A stretch of DNA of 64,000 nucleotides, from NCBI RefSeq assembly GCF_013388295.1, contig NZ_CP058235.1, positions 186,001-250,000 of the forward strand, given 5' to 3'. A model generated the notes under the pieces. It saw only the letters and a program-made list of their open reading frames with translations, did not search any database and was not told the origin of the DNA. The position numbers and the translations under genes are program-made. Below, piece by piece: positions 1-9,240 of the stretch; positions within the stretch are counted from its first letter, which is position 1; every line of letters begins with the position of its first letter. Source of the DNA: Bartonella alsatica. Lineage in GTDB: Bacteria > Pseudomonadota > Alphaproteobacteria > Rhizobiales > Rhizobiaceae.

Positions 1-146
1 GCATCTACAGCAGCTTGATCAGCAGCCTTTTCATCACCACGCCCGCGCCAACGTGCAGCTGCAACAGCAGCACGTTCAGTTACACGCACCAATTCAAGCG
101 TTAAAATACGATCAAGTCCATTTAAAGTATTCCGAATTGTGGACAT
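1..146 (-). CDS. glpX: Class II fructose-1,6-bisphosphatase GlpX (N-terminal part, cut by window edge)
   Basis: Reading the minus strand from an ATG at 144-146 gives 48 residues before the window edge. They begin MSTIRNTLNG and continue with ELVRVTERAAVAAARW and GRGDEKAADQAAVDA, the conserved start of GlpX-type fructose-1,6-bisphosphatase. Family knowledge: GlpX hydrolyses fructose-1,6-bisphosphate to fructose-6-phosphate in gluconeogenesis, in the cytoplasm, with a divalent metal. The gene lies just downstream of hom on the same strand, a pairing common in Rhizobiales. A hairpin lies between the two genes, so read-through from hom may be reduced. Most of the protein is outside the window, so its integrity cannot be judged. 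Confidence 0.88.
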   Translation of the reverse strand, partial: MSTIRNTLNGLDRILTLELVRVTERAAVAAARWRGRGDEKAADQAAVD

Positions 147-246
147 ATGAAAAATCCTATTAAAAGAGCAATAGCAAAAAATATTAGCATTTATTGCTAA
201 ATATAAAGAAGAAAGCTTTTGGAAAATATGAGAATTTTCCACAGAG

Positions 247-266
247 AAAAAGCTTTCGAGCTTTTT
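247..266 (-). terminator. Hairpin terminator candidate between hom and glpX
   Basis: An 8-bp perfect stem (247-254 with 259-266) closes a TTCG loop on the plus strand, with T-runs on both strands, so it could act in either direction. It lies 24 bases past the hom stop. The left arm can instead pair with 211-220 (GAAAGCTTTT against AAAAGCTTTC), enclosing a further 7-bp hairpin at 221-240. Two competing folds are therefore possible. This is inferred from sequence only. Confidence 0.5.
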
Positions 267-290
267 TGCTATTAAAACAAATTATTAATT

Positions 291-1601
291 CTATGCCATA
301 GGTTCGATACGAATGAATTGGGATTTTGTAATAAGATGACCATCTTTTTCAATTGCTGAAAGCGCTTGTCGTACATTCACTTCCGTTGTTTCATGGGTTA
401 TTAAAATAATTGTTTTCACAATCTGGCTTTCTCCAAAAGGCCTTTGAACAATCGACTCTAATGAAATGTAATTATCAGCCATATGCCTTGCAACCGCTGC
501 AAAAACACCAGCGCGATCATGAACATTCAAACGAATAAAATAACCACCTGCATGATGAGAAATACGTGCTTTTTTGTGAGGAGAAAGCCTCAATGCCGGA
601 CTTCCTAAAACAGGAGCATACTGAAAACCAGGACGTGCTTTTGCTATATCAGCCAAATCACCAATCACCGCTGATGCTGTTGCCTCTCCCCCAGCACCAG
701 GGCCAGAAAACAATAATTCACCCAATAAATCACTTTGAATAGAAAGAGCATTCGTCACACCGTGAATCTGAGCAATCATTGATGATGTTGGTACCATTGT
801 TGGATGAACACGTTGTTCGATTCCAGTATCGGTTTTTAATGCAACCCCTAAAAGCTTAATCCGATAACCCAATTCATCAGCTGCACGGATATCAATCTGC
901 GAAATATTGCTAATTCCTTCAACATAAACATCGTCTAATGAAACCGCTGTTCCAAACGCCAAACTTGTTAACAAAGCCAATTTATGAGCAGTATCATTTC
1001 CGCCAATATCGAAAGTGGGATCAGCTTCAGCATAACCAAGTCTCTGCGCATCTGCCAAACAATCTTTAAATGAAAGACCTTCAGTAAACATACGTGTTAA
1101 TATATAATTGCATGTTCCATTGAGAATACCATAAACTCGCGATATATGATTACCTAAAAGTGATTCTCTCATCGCTTTAATGACAGGAATTCCTCCTGCA
1201 ATGGCAGCTTCAAAATGAAGAAAGACGCCTTTCTTTTCTGCACTTATAGCAAGTGCCACCCCATGCCGCGCGAGAAGTGCTTTATTGGCAGTAACAACAT
1301 GATGACCTACCTCAAGTGCTTTTTTAACAGCTGCATACACGACATCTAATTCACCACCAATTAACTCAACAAAAACATCAATTTCATCAGAAGCAGCCAT
1401 TTCAACAGGTGAATCAAACCATTTTACATTACTCAAATCAATTCCACGATTACGACCTTTATCACGCGCACTAACAGCAACAATTCTGATTGAACGTCCA
1501 CATTGGCAAGCCAAACTATTGGCTTTTTCACGTAGAATCCGAATAACTGAAGTACCAACCGTACCGAGACCCGCAACGCCAACTTTTAAAGCTTCTGCCA
1601 T
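291..1601 (-). CDS. hom: Homoserine dehydrogenase
   Basis: The 436-residue protein makes homoserine from aspartate semialdehyde with NAD(P)H, on the route to threonine, methionine and isoleucine. The Rossmann motif GVAGLGTVG is at about residues 8-16. The central catalytic and dimer region carries GPGAGGEATASAVIGD at about residue 305. The C-terminal ~80 residues form an ACT domain (RAGVFAAVARHMADN), usually the site of threonine feedback inhibition. Length is normal for the ACT-containing class. It is followed on the same strand by glpX. The upstream region is a long gene-free AT-rich spacer, so its promoter should lie within 1602-1750, but I could not pick one with confidence. Confidence 0.95.
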   Translation of the reverse strand: MAEALKVGVAGLGTVGTSVIRILREKANSLACQCGRSIRIVAVSARDKGRNRGIDLSNVKWFDSPVEMAASDEIDVFVELIGGELDVVYAAVKKALEVGHHVVTANKALLARHGVALAISAEKKGVFLHFEAAIAGGIPVIKAMRESLLGNHISRVYGILNGTCNYILTRMFTEGLSFKDCLADAQRLGYAEADPTFDIGGNDTAHKLALLTSLAFGTAVSLDDVYVEGISNISQIDIRAADELGYRIKLLGVALKTDTGIEQRVHPTMVPTSSMIAQIHGVTNALSIQSDLLGELLFSGPGAGGEATASAVIGDLADIAKARPGFQYAPVLGSPALRLSPHKKARISHHAGGYFIRLNVHDRAGVFAAVARHMADNYISLESIVQRPFGESQIVKTIILITHETTEVNVRQALSAIEKDGHLITKSQFIRIEPMA

Positions 1602-2493
1602 TATCTAACTACTATCCTTAAATCTTTCTCTGAAAAATATTCCAATGATGTGCGAATCAATGCAATGATGCCTATAACCAATAAAATCTAAAGCCCTTTT
1701 GTTCTATCTAAGCCAATTTTCCCTTGGTCCAATAATACCGCTCGTTCAATCCAAATCCCTAAAAAAAATAAATAAATATTTACTCTTTCAAAGATTAGAA
1801 ACCTCTATAAAAATGGCTGATTCAGATATTGAAAATTGCAGGGAGTATATGAAAAATTTTCAATTACAAAAACCACTTCTCTTTACTCTATAAACATAAC
1901 ATAGAAGAAAAAATTTCAAAGAACAACTGACTAAAAAATTGATAAAGTATAGGTAAAAATAACTCATCCAATTCAACAACTATTGAATAAACAACATTCT
2001 TTCATATGATGAATTAAGAGAATAGATATGGTAAAATATAATAGAAGATAATACCACATATTTTGCTACCGTTGCATAGCTTGAACTATCAAAATATTTG
2101 TTCCTTAATCCAAACGTCCTTAATACCCGTATAAATTTAAATGAATCCTTACATAAAAATAAAAACCATTAAGGCTAACTCATATATAATGGAATTCTGA
2201 AATATTAATGAATTACAGCTACCTACACCTAAATTAACTCTTCTCATACTATAGTAACTTTCAGATAAAAATTGTTTGAGTATATGAAAAAGTCAGTGGT
2301 AAACTTTAATTTTCTTCCTAAAATCTCTTAATTCAGCCATATAGAGATAAACATAGAGAAAAGTAGTTATTTATTTAGGCTCTTCAAAAAGACATAGTTT
2401 AAAATTATTCAATAAAATACGTTTTTTTCAAAAAAATTATGTAGAGGACTTGCGAAGTGGAAAGATCCTCTCTATAAGCCTCATCATTGGTTC
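1602..2493. other. Gene-free AT-rich spacer
   Basis: Almost 900 bases between the divergent hom and tRNA-Glu genes hold no convincing gene. The longest open frame (1699-1893) has a low-complexity, Lys/Leu/Phe-rich product, no good ribosome binding site and no recognisable motif. I saw no structured RNA or repeat here. The stretch looks like decayed or spacer DNA, except for the promoters of hom and the tRNA, which I could not place. Confidence 0.5.
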
Positions 2494-2568
2494 GCGCCCA
2501 TCGTCTAGCGGTTAGGACGCCGCCCTTTCACGGCGGAAACAGGGGTTCGATTCCCCTTGGGCGTACCA
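2494..2568 (+). tRNA. tRNA-Glu (anticodon TTC)
   Basis: A complete cloverleaf of 75 bases with encoded CCA. The acceptor stem GCGCCCA pairs with TGGGCGT, with a G-U first pair. The anticodon stem CCGCC/GGCGG encloses loop CTTTCAC with anticodon TTC at 2527-2529. The T-arm GGGG-TTCGATT-CCCC and the D-arm TCTAGCGGTTAGGA are standard for tRNA-Glu. It stands alone, with no neighbouring tRNA within several hundred bases. Confidence 0.97.
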
Positions 2569-3439
2569 TAGTCTCTTTTCTATTATAGATAATAATTTGA
2601 TTTAATTCTTTTTTTTAATGTATTAAATATAAACAAAGAGATAATAGCAGTTACGAAAGAAGATTTTCAAAACTTTCTCGGCACTCAGAAAGTTAATCAA
2701 TTTTCTCTGCATACAGAAAGTTATCAAAGTTGTTGTATGATTGGTTTTTCTTTCCAAGAAGAATGTTTTATCATATGCATTGGTAATAAAATGCGGATTG
2801 GTTTAAATAGTACCTTTTTATAGTGTTATTCCGTTATGAATTAGAATTAAGTCATGTTAATGCGTATATTATTCGTTTTTTAGTCAAACATAACTTTATC
2901 CTTTATGAGTTTTTTGAGCCCAAAAAAACTTTAAGAATTTTAAAAGCTTTCCAGAAGGTTAACCCAAAACTTAGCCTAATAGAAAGGCTTCTTGATTACA
3001 ATTTCTTGTTTATCATATACGTTTTTAGCTAAACAACCAGTCTACATTCTTAAAACTGGAATAGTAACATAAAGCCTTATGGCCTTGTTAATTAATTTAC
3101 GCATTAATTACAAGATCTCAAAAAAACGCACCTAATAATCTAATATGAATAATATAAATTCATCAAATATTAAATAAAACATCTTACACAAAGATAAATA
3201 CCTGCTATACTCTCGACAAACTTGTTGTTCCTTCTCTTGCATAGGCTTTTCATCAACTGTACAATAGTTATACATAAGCGAACATATTATTTTTGAGTCA
3301 ATTTCTTAACAAAATAAGATCCTATTAGCGTTTTCTGTTGGTATCATATTTGAATATCCATATCATTCTTATTTTTACTTTTCATCACACACCTGAAAGT
3401 GCTATAAAATAATATTACTAAAATAAAAAAGGACTTCTA
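2569..3439. other. Gene-free AT-rich spacer upstream of icd
   Basis: About 870 bases between tRNA-Glu and icd. The only sizeable open frame (2823-3032, 69 codons) lacks a good ribosome binding site and any recognisable motif, and is probably fortuitous. A pair of imperfect stem-loop repeats lies at 2671-2722 and is listed separately. The icd promoter must lie near the right end, but I see no clear -35/-10 pair. Confidence 0.5.
2671..2722. repeat. Two adjacent imperfect copies of a small stem-loop repeat
   Basis: Copy one is AACTTTCT (2671-2678), an 8-base loop, then AGAAAGTT (2687-2694). Copy two has TTTTCT (2701-2706), an 8-base loop, then AGAAAGTT (2715-2722). The loops are related (CGGCACTC and CTGCATAC). 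Each unit is therefore an inverted repeat, and the two units form a tandem direct repeat of about 28-30 bases. Function is unknown. It could be a protein-binding pair or a remnant of a longer repeat family. Confidence 0.5.
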
Positions 3440-4654
3440 ATGGTAAAGATAAAAGTGGTAAACCCCGTTGTTGAAATCGATGGGGACGAAATGACCCGTA
3501 TCATCTGGAAATATATCAAAGACAAACTTATACATCCTTATCTTGACATTGATCTCAAATATTATGATCTTTCTATCGAAAATCGAGATGCAACCGATGA
3601 TCAAGTAACAATCGATTCTGCCAATGCTATCAGAAAATATGGAGTTGGCATAAAGTGTGCGACCATCACACCTGATGAATCACGTGTCAAGGAATTCAGC
3701 TTAAAAAAAATGTGGAAATCACCCAATGGGACAATCCGCAATATTTTAGGGGGAGTTATTTTTCGCGAACCTATTATCTGCAAAAATGTTCCACGCCTCG
3801 TTCCTAACTGGACAAAACCAATTATTATCGGACGTCATGCTTTTGGTGACCAGTACAAAGCAACTGATTTTAAATTTCCTGGCAAGGGAAAGTTAAGTAT
3901 TAAATTTGTCGGTGTTGACAATCAAGTTATCGAACATGATATTTTTGACGCCCCAAGCGCAGGAGTTGCCATGGCTATGTATAATCTTGATGAATCAATT
4001 CGTGACTTTGCCCGAGCATCTTTTAATTATGGACTACAGCGAAATGTTCCAGTTTATCTTTCAACAAAAAACACTATATTGAAAACTTACGATGGTCGTT
4101 TTAAAGATATCTTTCAAGAAGTATTTGACGCAGAATTTAAAGCTGAATTTGAGAATCGCAAATTATATTACGAACATCGTCTAATTGACGACATGGTTGC
4201 TTCCACACTTAAATGGTCAGGTGGCTACGTGTGGGCATGTAAAAATTATGATGGTGATGTTCAATCAGATATCGTTGCTCAAGGCTTTGGTTCTCTTGGC
4301 CTCATGACTTCAGTTCTCATGACCCCAGACGGTAAAATTGTTGAAGCAGAAGCAGCCCATGGCACAGTAACACGTCATTATCGTCAGCATCAAAAAAATG
4401 AAGAAACATCAACAAATTCTATTGCTTCTATTTTCGCATGGACACGTGGTCTAGCGCACCGTGCCAAACTAGATAACAATGAAAAATTAAAAAACTTTGC
4501 CACAATATTGGAAAAAGTTTGCATTAAAACTGTTGAAGAAGGTTTTATGACAAAGGATCTTGCACTTCTAATTGGTCCTAAACAAAAATGGCTTTCTACA
4601 ACAGGATTTCTCGATAAAATTGATGAAAATCTCAAAAAAACAATAGTTAGTTAA
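3440..4654 (+). CDS. icd: NADP-dependent isocitrate dehydrogenase
   Basis: The 404-residue protein oxidatively decarboxylates isocitrate to 2-oxoglutarate in the TCA cycle. It belongs to the homodimeric type shared by alphaproteobacteria and eukaryotes rather than the E. coli type. The substrate motif SPNGTIRN is at about residues 94-101. Arg residues follow in GGVIFREP and [10 protein letters not shown]. The metal-binding aspartates and the cofactor motif [15 protein letters not shown] are intact. The ATG has an AAAAAAGGA ribosome binding site about 7 bases upstream. In related genomes icd lies near recA-alaS. Here those genes are more than 20 kb away, which suggests local rearrangement. Confidence 0.96.
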   Translation: MVKIKVVNPVVEIDGDEMTRIIWKYIKDKLIHPYLDIDLKYYDLSIENRDATDDQVTIDSANAIRKYGVGIKCATITPDESRVKEFSLKKMWKSPNGTIRNILGGVIFREPIICKNVPRLVPNWTKPIIIGRHAFGDQYKATDFKFPGKGKLSIKFVGVDNQVIEHDIFDAPSAGVAMAMYNLDESIRDFARASFNYGLQRNVPVYLSTKNTILKTYDGRFKDIFQEVFDAEFKAEFENRKLYYEHRLIDDMVASTLKWSGGYVWACKNYDGDVQSDIVAQGFGSLGLMTSVLMTPDGKIVEAEAAHGTVTRHYRQHQKNEETSTNSIASIFAWTRGLAHRAKLDNNEKLKNFATILEKVCIKTVEEGFMTKDLALLIGPKQKWLSTTGFLDKIDENLKKTIVS

Positions 4655-4668
4655 GCCGTTATTTAAAT

Positions 4669-4698
4669 TTCAAAGCTCTAGAAAAGAAGGGCTTTGAA
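4669..4698 (+). terminator. Weak hairpin downstream of icd
   Basis: TTCAAAGC (4669-4676) pairs perfectly with GCTTTGAA (4691-4698) 15 bases after the icd stop. It is followed by a pyrimidine-rich TCTTCTCTT rather than a clean T-run. It may be a transcript end or RNA-stabilising hairpin. Confidence 0.35.
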
Positions 4699-4770
4699 TC
4701 TTCTCTTGGCAAATTCAGATAACTGTCTTATAAATACAATAAAGTCATTTTTTACTAAATAGAAAAAACA

Positions 4771-6189
4771 GTGAAACAACAAAGCTGGTCTACGCTTTTA
4801 TTGGGTAAAAACGGTATTTATTCTTTAACGTTTACAGGCGGTGTTGCATTACATGCCATCAACGTTTACATCGTTATAACTATTTTGCCTTCTCTTATAA
4901 ATGAGATTGGTGATAATTTATATTATTCTTGGGTGGCTACTGTTTTTATTATAACCTCACTTCTTGGGACTTCACTTGCAACAAAAATATTAGGGAAAAT
5001 AGGTCCTCGCAAATCTTACGTTTTTGCTGGACTCATCTTTACCATTGGTACTTTCATATGCAGCATTGCTTCAACTATGCCGTTATTTTTAGTAGGACGC
5101 TTTGTTCAAGGATTTGGAAGTGGTGCTTTATTATCCCTATCTTATTCGATGATACGCATTGTTTTCAACCCATCTTTATGGCCTCATGCATTAAGTATTA
5201 TTTCCCTAATATGGGGAATATCAACCTTTTTAGGACCAACTATCGGCGGTATCTCTATACAATATGGCATATGGAGAGCGTCTTTTTGGATCGTCGGTTT
5301 ATTAGCAATAATTTTCTCTCTCATAGCCCTTAAAATTTTACCAAAAGAAAATGAAAATTATATTCCCCAATCTCAGCTACCTTTCCCTCAACTCCTCACA
5401 CTTATTTTATTGATTTTCATTATTTCTGTTGGGGGAACTATGAATACTACAGTTGCACAAATCTGCGGGTTAGTTATCGGATTTAGTCTTCTCTTTGTTT
5501 TAGCAAAGATCGAAACATCTACGCATCATCCTATGTTGCCATGTAAAACCTTTTCGCTCTCTTCTGAATTTTTTCCTCTTTACTCACTGATACTCATTAT
5601 CACAACAGCAGTGTATGGCACGGAGCTTTATTTTCCACTATTTCTTCAAAAGCTTCATGGACACGATCCGCTTATTGCCGGCTATATGGCAGCATTAATA
5701 AGCATTGGTTGGACATGTGGCTCTGTATCAAGTGCTTGTGCATCTACAAAAAAAATTCCTAGCCTTATTTTGTATTCCCCCATATTCAGCCTTATAGGCA
5801 TGAGTATCCTTTTATGGGTTATTCCAACAGAAACTCCTAAACCAGAATATACCTTTATCATTTGCTTAGCTTTATTTGCTATCGGGGTTAGTGCCGGTAT
5901 AGCATGGCCGCACCTGTTAACCAGAATACTACAATGTGCTAGCAATAGAGATGCTCTGCGTGCCAGTGAGTCTCTTACCTCCGTACAGCTATTTTCAATA
6001 GCTTTTAGTGCAACACTAGCAGGAACAATTACTAACCTGGCCGGTCTTTCTAATTCTGAAATAACAGGAATGATTTTCGCAGCAAAAGCTCTCCTTGCGA
6101 CATTCATTAGTATTTTATTCTGTCTTGGCATTCCATTTGCCTTGCGCGTTTCCTCCAACATACTAAAAACTAACCAACCAATTAAATGA
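4771..6189 (+). CDS. MFS drug/proton antiporter-like transporter
   Basis: A 472-residue, strongly hydrophobic inner-membrane protein of the major facilitator superfamily. Sequence features: GRFVQGFGSGALLSLSYS in the fourth-fifth helix region, and motif-C-like GISTFLGPTIGG, typical of drug/proton antiporters. Helices continue to the C-terminus, giving roughly 13-14 predicted segments, closest to the DHA2-like (EmrB/QacA) group. It starts with GTG at 4771, and no ATG lies earlier in frame. The substrate cannot be inferred. It is convergent with a second MFS gene 34 bases downstream. Alternative: an exporter of a metabolite rather than a drug. Confidence 0.85.
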   Translation: MKQQSWSTLLLGKNGIYSLTFTGGVALHAINVYIVITILPSLINEIGDNLYYSWVATVFIITSLLGTSLATKILGKIGPRKSYVFAGLIFTIGTFICSIASTMPLFLVGRFVQGFGSGALLSLSYSMIRIVFNPSLWPHALSIISLIWGISTFLGPTIGGISIQYGIWRASFWIVGLLAIIFSLIALKILPKENENYIPQSQLPFPQLLTLILLIFIISVGGTMNTTVAQICGLVIGFSLLFVLAKIETSTHHPMLPCKTFSLSSEFFPLYSLILIITTAVYGTELYFPLFLQKLHGHDPLIAGYMAALISIGWTCGSVSSACASTKKIPSLILYSPIFSLIGMSILLWVIPTETPKPEYTFIICLALFAIGVSAGIAWPHLLTRILQCASNRDALRASESLTSVQLFSIAFSATLAGTITNLAGLSNSEITGMIFAAKALLATFISILFCLGIPFALRVSSNILKTNQPIK

Positions 6190-6223
6190 CTAAATACTTT
6201 TTCTTTTCAAGAAGCATCTATAA

Positions 6224-7444
6224 CTAAGAAAGATGTTGATCATGTTTTTCCACGTACCATGAAAAGCAGAAAATCAATAATCCTCCCAGAGTTAAAATAC
6301 CCCCCAAAATAGCAGTATATTCATAACTATAGCCCAAATTTAAAATCCACGCTCCAGACTCTGCTCCAAGAGCGTTAGCAATATTAAAAGCAGATTGCAT
6401 TAAAGCACCTGCTAAAATCTGTCCATGAAGAGCAACATCCATAATTTTGGTTTGTATAGAAGGCATAGCTGCAAAAGAAGTACCAACAAGAAAGCATCCT
6501 AACGCTGCTGTTAATGGAGTATAAGATAAAAAGAAAAAAAGAAAAAAAACAAATGCGCTCCAAAGCATAGCAAAAAATATCAGTGGCGAAGTACCAACTT
6601 TAACTGCTAATTCAGGACCCAAAAGATTGCCTACAACCATTCCCAATCCAACCAACGGCATAATAAACGGTACCCAATCAATCGAAACATTGGAAATATG
6701 CATTAATGTTGACTTAATATAAGTAAAAACAGAAAATAACCCTGACGCACCAACCGAAACCATTGCTAAGAGAAACCAAACCTGCTTTTGCTTTAATACA
6801 TCCAATTCAGATAGAAGACTTGTGTTTGAAATATTCAAACCAGAAGGCAAAAACTTCCAAATAAGAAAACAACATAATAAAGCAATAGAACCTACAAGCA
6901 TAAAAGCAACCTGCCAACAAATAATCTGGCCAAGCCAAGTTGCACTTGGCGCTCCCAAAATTGTAGCAATTGTCAAGCCAAGCATAACATACCCAACAGC
7001 TTTTGAACGCTCATTCATTTCTGCCATTGAAGACGCTACCAGAGTCGCAAGTCCGAAATAGATCCCATGCGGAAGACCACTGATAAAACGCAATACCACT
7101 AACATACTAAAATCAGAAAAAAAAGCGCTAGTAATATTTGCCAATGCATAAAAAAACATCAAACCTATCAAAACAGCCTTGCGTGATAACTTAGCGGTCG
7201 CAACAGCTAAAAGAGGTGCGCCAATCACAACACCAAATGCATAAGCAGAAATATATTGGCCAGCTTTAGGAATATCAACATATGAACTGCGCGCCATCTC
7301 AGGCTGTAATCCCATCGCAACAAATTCAGCAGTGCCAATAGCAAAACTTCCAATCGCAAGAGCGAAAATTACCAAACACCGTGTTCTAGAATCAATCCCT
7401 GAAGAAAAAATGTTTTTTCTATGAAAATTTTTCATTGTCATCAT
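6224..7444 (-). CDS. MFS transporter, DHA1 (AraJ/YdhP-like) family
   Basis: About 406 residues with twelve predicted transmembrane helices. The opening GSFAIGTAEFVAMGL and the segment RFISGLPHGIYFGLATLV are characteristic of the AraJ/YdhP/NepI branch of DHA1 efflux proteins. The motif-C equivalent is GLTIATILGAPSATWLG. The frame extends upstream to a TTG at 7465. ATG codons follow at 7444, 7441 and 7435, and I chose 7444. The true start within this cluster is uncertain. The protein probably exports a small organic compound by proton antiport, substrate unknown. It is transcribed toward the other MFS gene. Confidence 0.85.
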   Translation of the reverse strand: MMTMKNFHRKNIFSSGIDSRTRCLVIFALAIGSFAIGTAEFVAMGLQPEMARSSYVDIPKAGQYISAYAFGVVIGAPLLAVATAKLSRKAVLIGLMFFYALANITSAFFSDFSMLVVLRFISGLPHGIYFGLATLVASSMAEMNERSKAVGYVMLGLTIATILGAPSATWLGQIICWQVAFMLVGSIALLCCFLIWKFLPSGLNISNTSLLSELDVLKQKQVWFLLAMVSVGASGLFSVFTYIKSTLMHISNVSIDWVPFIMPLVGLGMVVGNLLGPELAVKVGTSPLIFFAMLWSAFVFFLFFFLSYTPLTAALGCFLVGTSFAAMPSIQTKIMDVALHGQILAGALMQSAFNIANALGAESGAWILNLGYSYEYTAILGGILTLGGLLIFCFSWYVEKHDQHLS

Positions 7445-8111
7445 TTCTGTATCGTGACACTTCAATCATAAATATCTGTAATATGTACAAATAAGCTGAG
7501 AATCTTCTTACATTTATGCGTAAAATTTTCAACGTATTATTAAAACATCCTTCATACCGAAATAAACAACATTTTTAGTTTTCTTTCATAATGGCATATT
7601 AAGTTGCACATTTGTAAACAGAATTTGTTTTTTTTACATGACAACTGCAAAAATAAAATTTCAGTTGCTAAAATGTTGTTACCAAAAAACAAGCCTAGAA
7701 CTTTAAAATTAGCCGTTTGCATCTTAAGTTTCAATTCAAACCAAATCACCTTCCCTTTCCTAAAAGAAATAGCTTTTTTAAAACTTCGTTTTTTAAGGAA
7801 AAAAATACAATTTTTATACTTCTTTAAGAGAGTGCTAACTCCTCATTAACATTGTTCCTCTAAACAATTATCAGAAACAGTAACAAACTGTTCTTCTCCG
7901 GATCAGGTAGTGCGTACCGGAGCAACAGTTTCTGTTTACTGTTATAGGTGCAGATAAGGATGTAGCTTAATAAAACTGCACATAGATTTTTAAGTCAGTA
8001 CAACTTTATCCGGTTAATAAAATATCTCTAACTTCACTTTTAGAAGAAATTTTTGACACAAAATAAATTGGATAATATAAAAAACAGACGCGATGCATTA
8101 CGGTTAATACC
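7445..8111. other. Long spacer between an MFS gene and tgt
   Basis: About 670 bases without a supported gene. Small open frames around 7552-7849 on both strands overlap each other, are low in complexity and have no family resemblance. The notable content is the compound inverted repeat at 7876-7943, whose base composition is much more GC-rich than its surroundings. Confidence 0.5.
7876..7943. repeat. Compound inverted repeat / structured RNA candidate
   Basis: The outer arms read AACAGT (7876-7881) and ACTGTT (7938-7943). The inner arms CTCCGG (7896-7901) and CCGGAG (7917-7922) close a 15-base loop. The parts between also pair with a few mismatches, so the whole 68 bases can fold as one long hairpin. 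Each half also contains its own small dyad: AACAGT-N5-ACTGTT at 7876-7892 and AACAGT-N8-ACTGTT at 7924-7943. There is no T-run on either side, so it is not a plain terminator. It may be a small RNA, a repetitive palindromic element or a double operator. Confidence 0.55.
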
Positions 8112-9230
8112 TTAGCGTCCTTGTGTCCATAAAGCACGAGTTTCAGCACAAAAATCAGCATAACATCCTTCTTCGATGGCATCACGAATTTCTTGCATAA
8201 GCTGCTGATAATAAAAAAGATTATTCCAAGTTAATAACATTCCACCAAGAGACTCGCCAGATTTAATTAAATGATGCAAATAAGCACAACTATAATCATA
8301 GGCTGCAGGACAAAGCGACTGTGGATCAAGAGGATGTCGATCCTCTGCATAACGTGCATTGCGCAAATTAACTCTACCAAAGCGTGTAAAAGCTAAACCA
8401 TGGCGTCCTGCACGTGTCGGCATAACACAATCAAACATATCAATACCGCGAGCAACACTTTTTAAAATATCATCAGGGGTTCCTACACCCATGAGATAAC
8501 GTGGCTTATCCTCTGGTAACATAGGACAAGTAGCATCCAATACGGCTATCATAACACTCTGTGGTTCACCAACAGCAAGGCCTCCAATAGCATAGCCTTT
8601 CAAATCCATCTCTTTTAATGCTTGGGCAGAACGTTCACGCAGTTTCATATTATCACCACCCTGAACAATACCAAACAATGCTTTGTCTGGCTGTTTACCA
8701 AAAGCTGTTTTACAACGCTGCGCCCACCGCAATGATAGTTCCATAGCAGATTCTATTTCTTTTTCACTTGCTGGCAATGCAATACATTGATCCAGTTGCA
8801 TTTGGATATCAGAATTCAAAAGCCCTTGAATTTCGATAGAACGCTCTGGACTCATTTCATAATACGTTCCATTAATGTAAGAACGAAAAATCACGCCCTG
8901 TTCCGTAATTTTACGGATTCCCGCAAGTGACATAACCTGAAATCCACCAGAATCTGTTAAAATAGGTCCAGGCCAGCGTGAAAATTCATGTAAGCCTCCT
9001 AAACGTGCAACACGCTCAGCCCCTGGACGCAACATTAAATGATATGTATTGCCCAAAATGATGTCTGCCCCAAGAGCACGAAGCTGATCCATATACATAG
9101 CTTTAACAGTTCCGGCCGTCCCAACTGGCATAAATGCCGGAGTACGAATACACCCACGCCCCGTTATAATTTCACCCCGACGAGCATATCCATCTTGAGC
9201 AATCTTTCTATAATGAAATGTTTTTATCAT
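8112..9230 (-). CDS. tgt: tRNA-guanine transglycosylase lacking most zinc ligands
   Basis: The 372-residue enzyme exchanges guanine-34 of GUN-anticodon tRNAs for a queuosine precursor. Catalytic TDSGGFQ and MFDCVMPTRAGRHG are intact, and FGIVQGG is present. The base pocket keeps the bacterial pattern LDQC and GGLAVGE. In the C-terminal zinc site, E. coli has PECDCYTC and later TIHNL. Here the aligned residues are PQSLCPAA and TWNNL, so three of four ligands (two Cys and the His) are replaced by Ser, Ala and Asn. From memory, related Rhizobiales share this loss, so it may not mean inactivity. The upstream partner queA is a pseudogene, so the substrate supply is in question. Confidence 0.93.
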   Translation of the reverse strand: MIKTFHYRKIAQDGYARRGEIITGRGCIRTPAFMPVGTAGTVKAMYMDQLRALGADIILGNTYHLMLRPGAERVARLGGLHEFSRWPGPILTDSGGFQVMSLAGIRKITEQGVIFRSYINGTYYEMSPERSIEIQGLLNSDIQMQLDQCIALPASEKEIESAMELSLRWAQRCKTAFGKQPDKALFGIVQGGDNMKLRERSAQALKEMDLKGYAIGGLAVGEPQSVMIAVLDATCPMLPEDKPRYLMGVGTPDDILKSVARGIDMFDCVMPTRAGRHGLAFTRFGRVNLRNARYAEDRHPLDPQSLCPAAYDYSCAYLHHLIKSGESLGGMLLTWNNLFYYQQLMQEIRDAIEEGCYADFCAETRALWTQGR

Positions 9231-9240
9231 TATTCTCGTC

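Noticed and set aside
1699..1893. 64-codon open frame upstream of hom
   Set aside because: Low-complexity product, no ribosome binding site, no motif; expected by chance in AT-rich DNA.
2823..3032. 69-codon open frame between tRNA-Glu and icd
   Set aside because: No ribosome binding site and no recognisable family; surrounded by featureless spacer.
7552..7849. Overlapping small frames on both strands
   Set aside because: They overlap in opposite directions with biased composition, so at most chance frames.
7876..7943. preQ1 riboswitch linked to tgt
   Set aside because: It lies downstream of tgt, is too long and symmetric, and has no preQ1 aptamer features.
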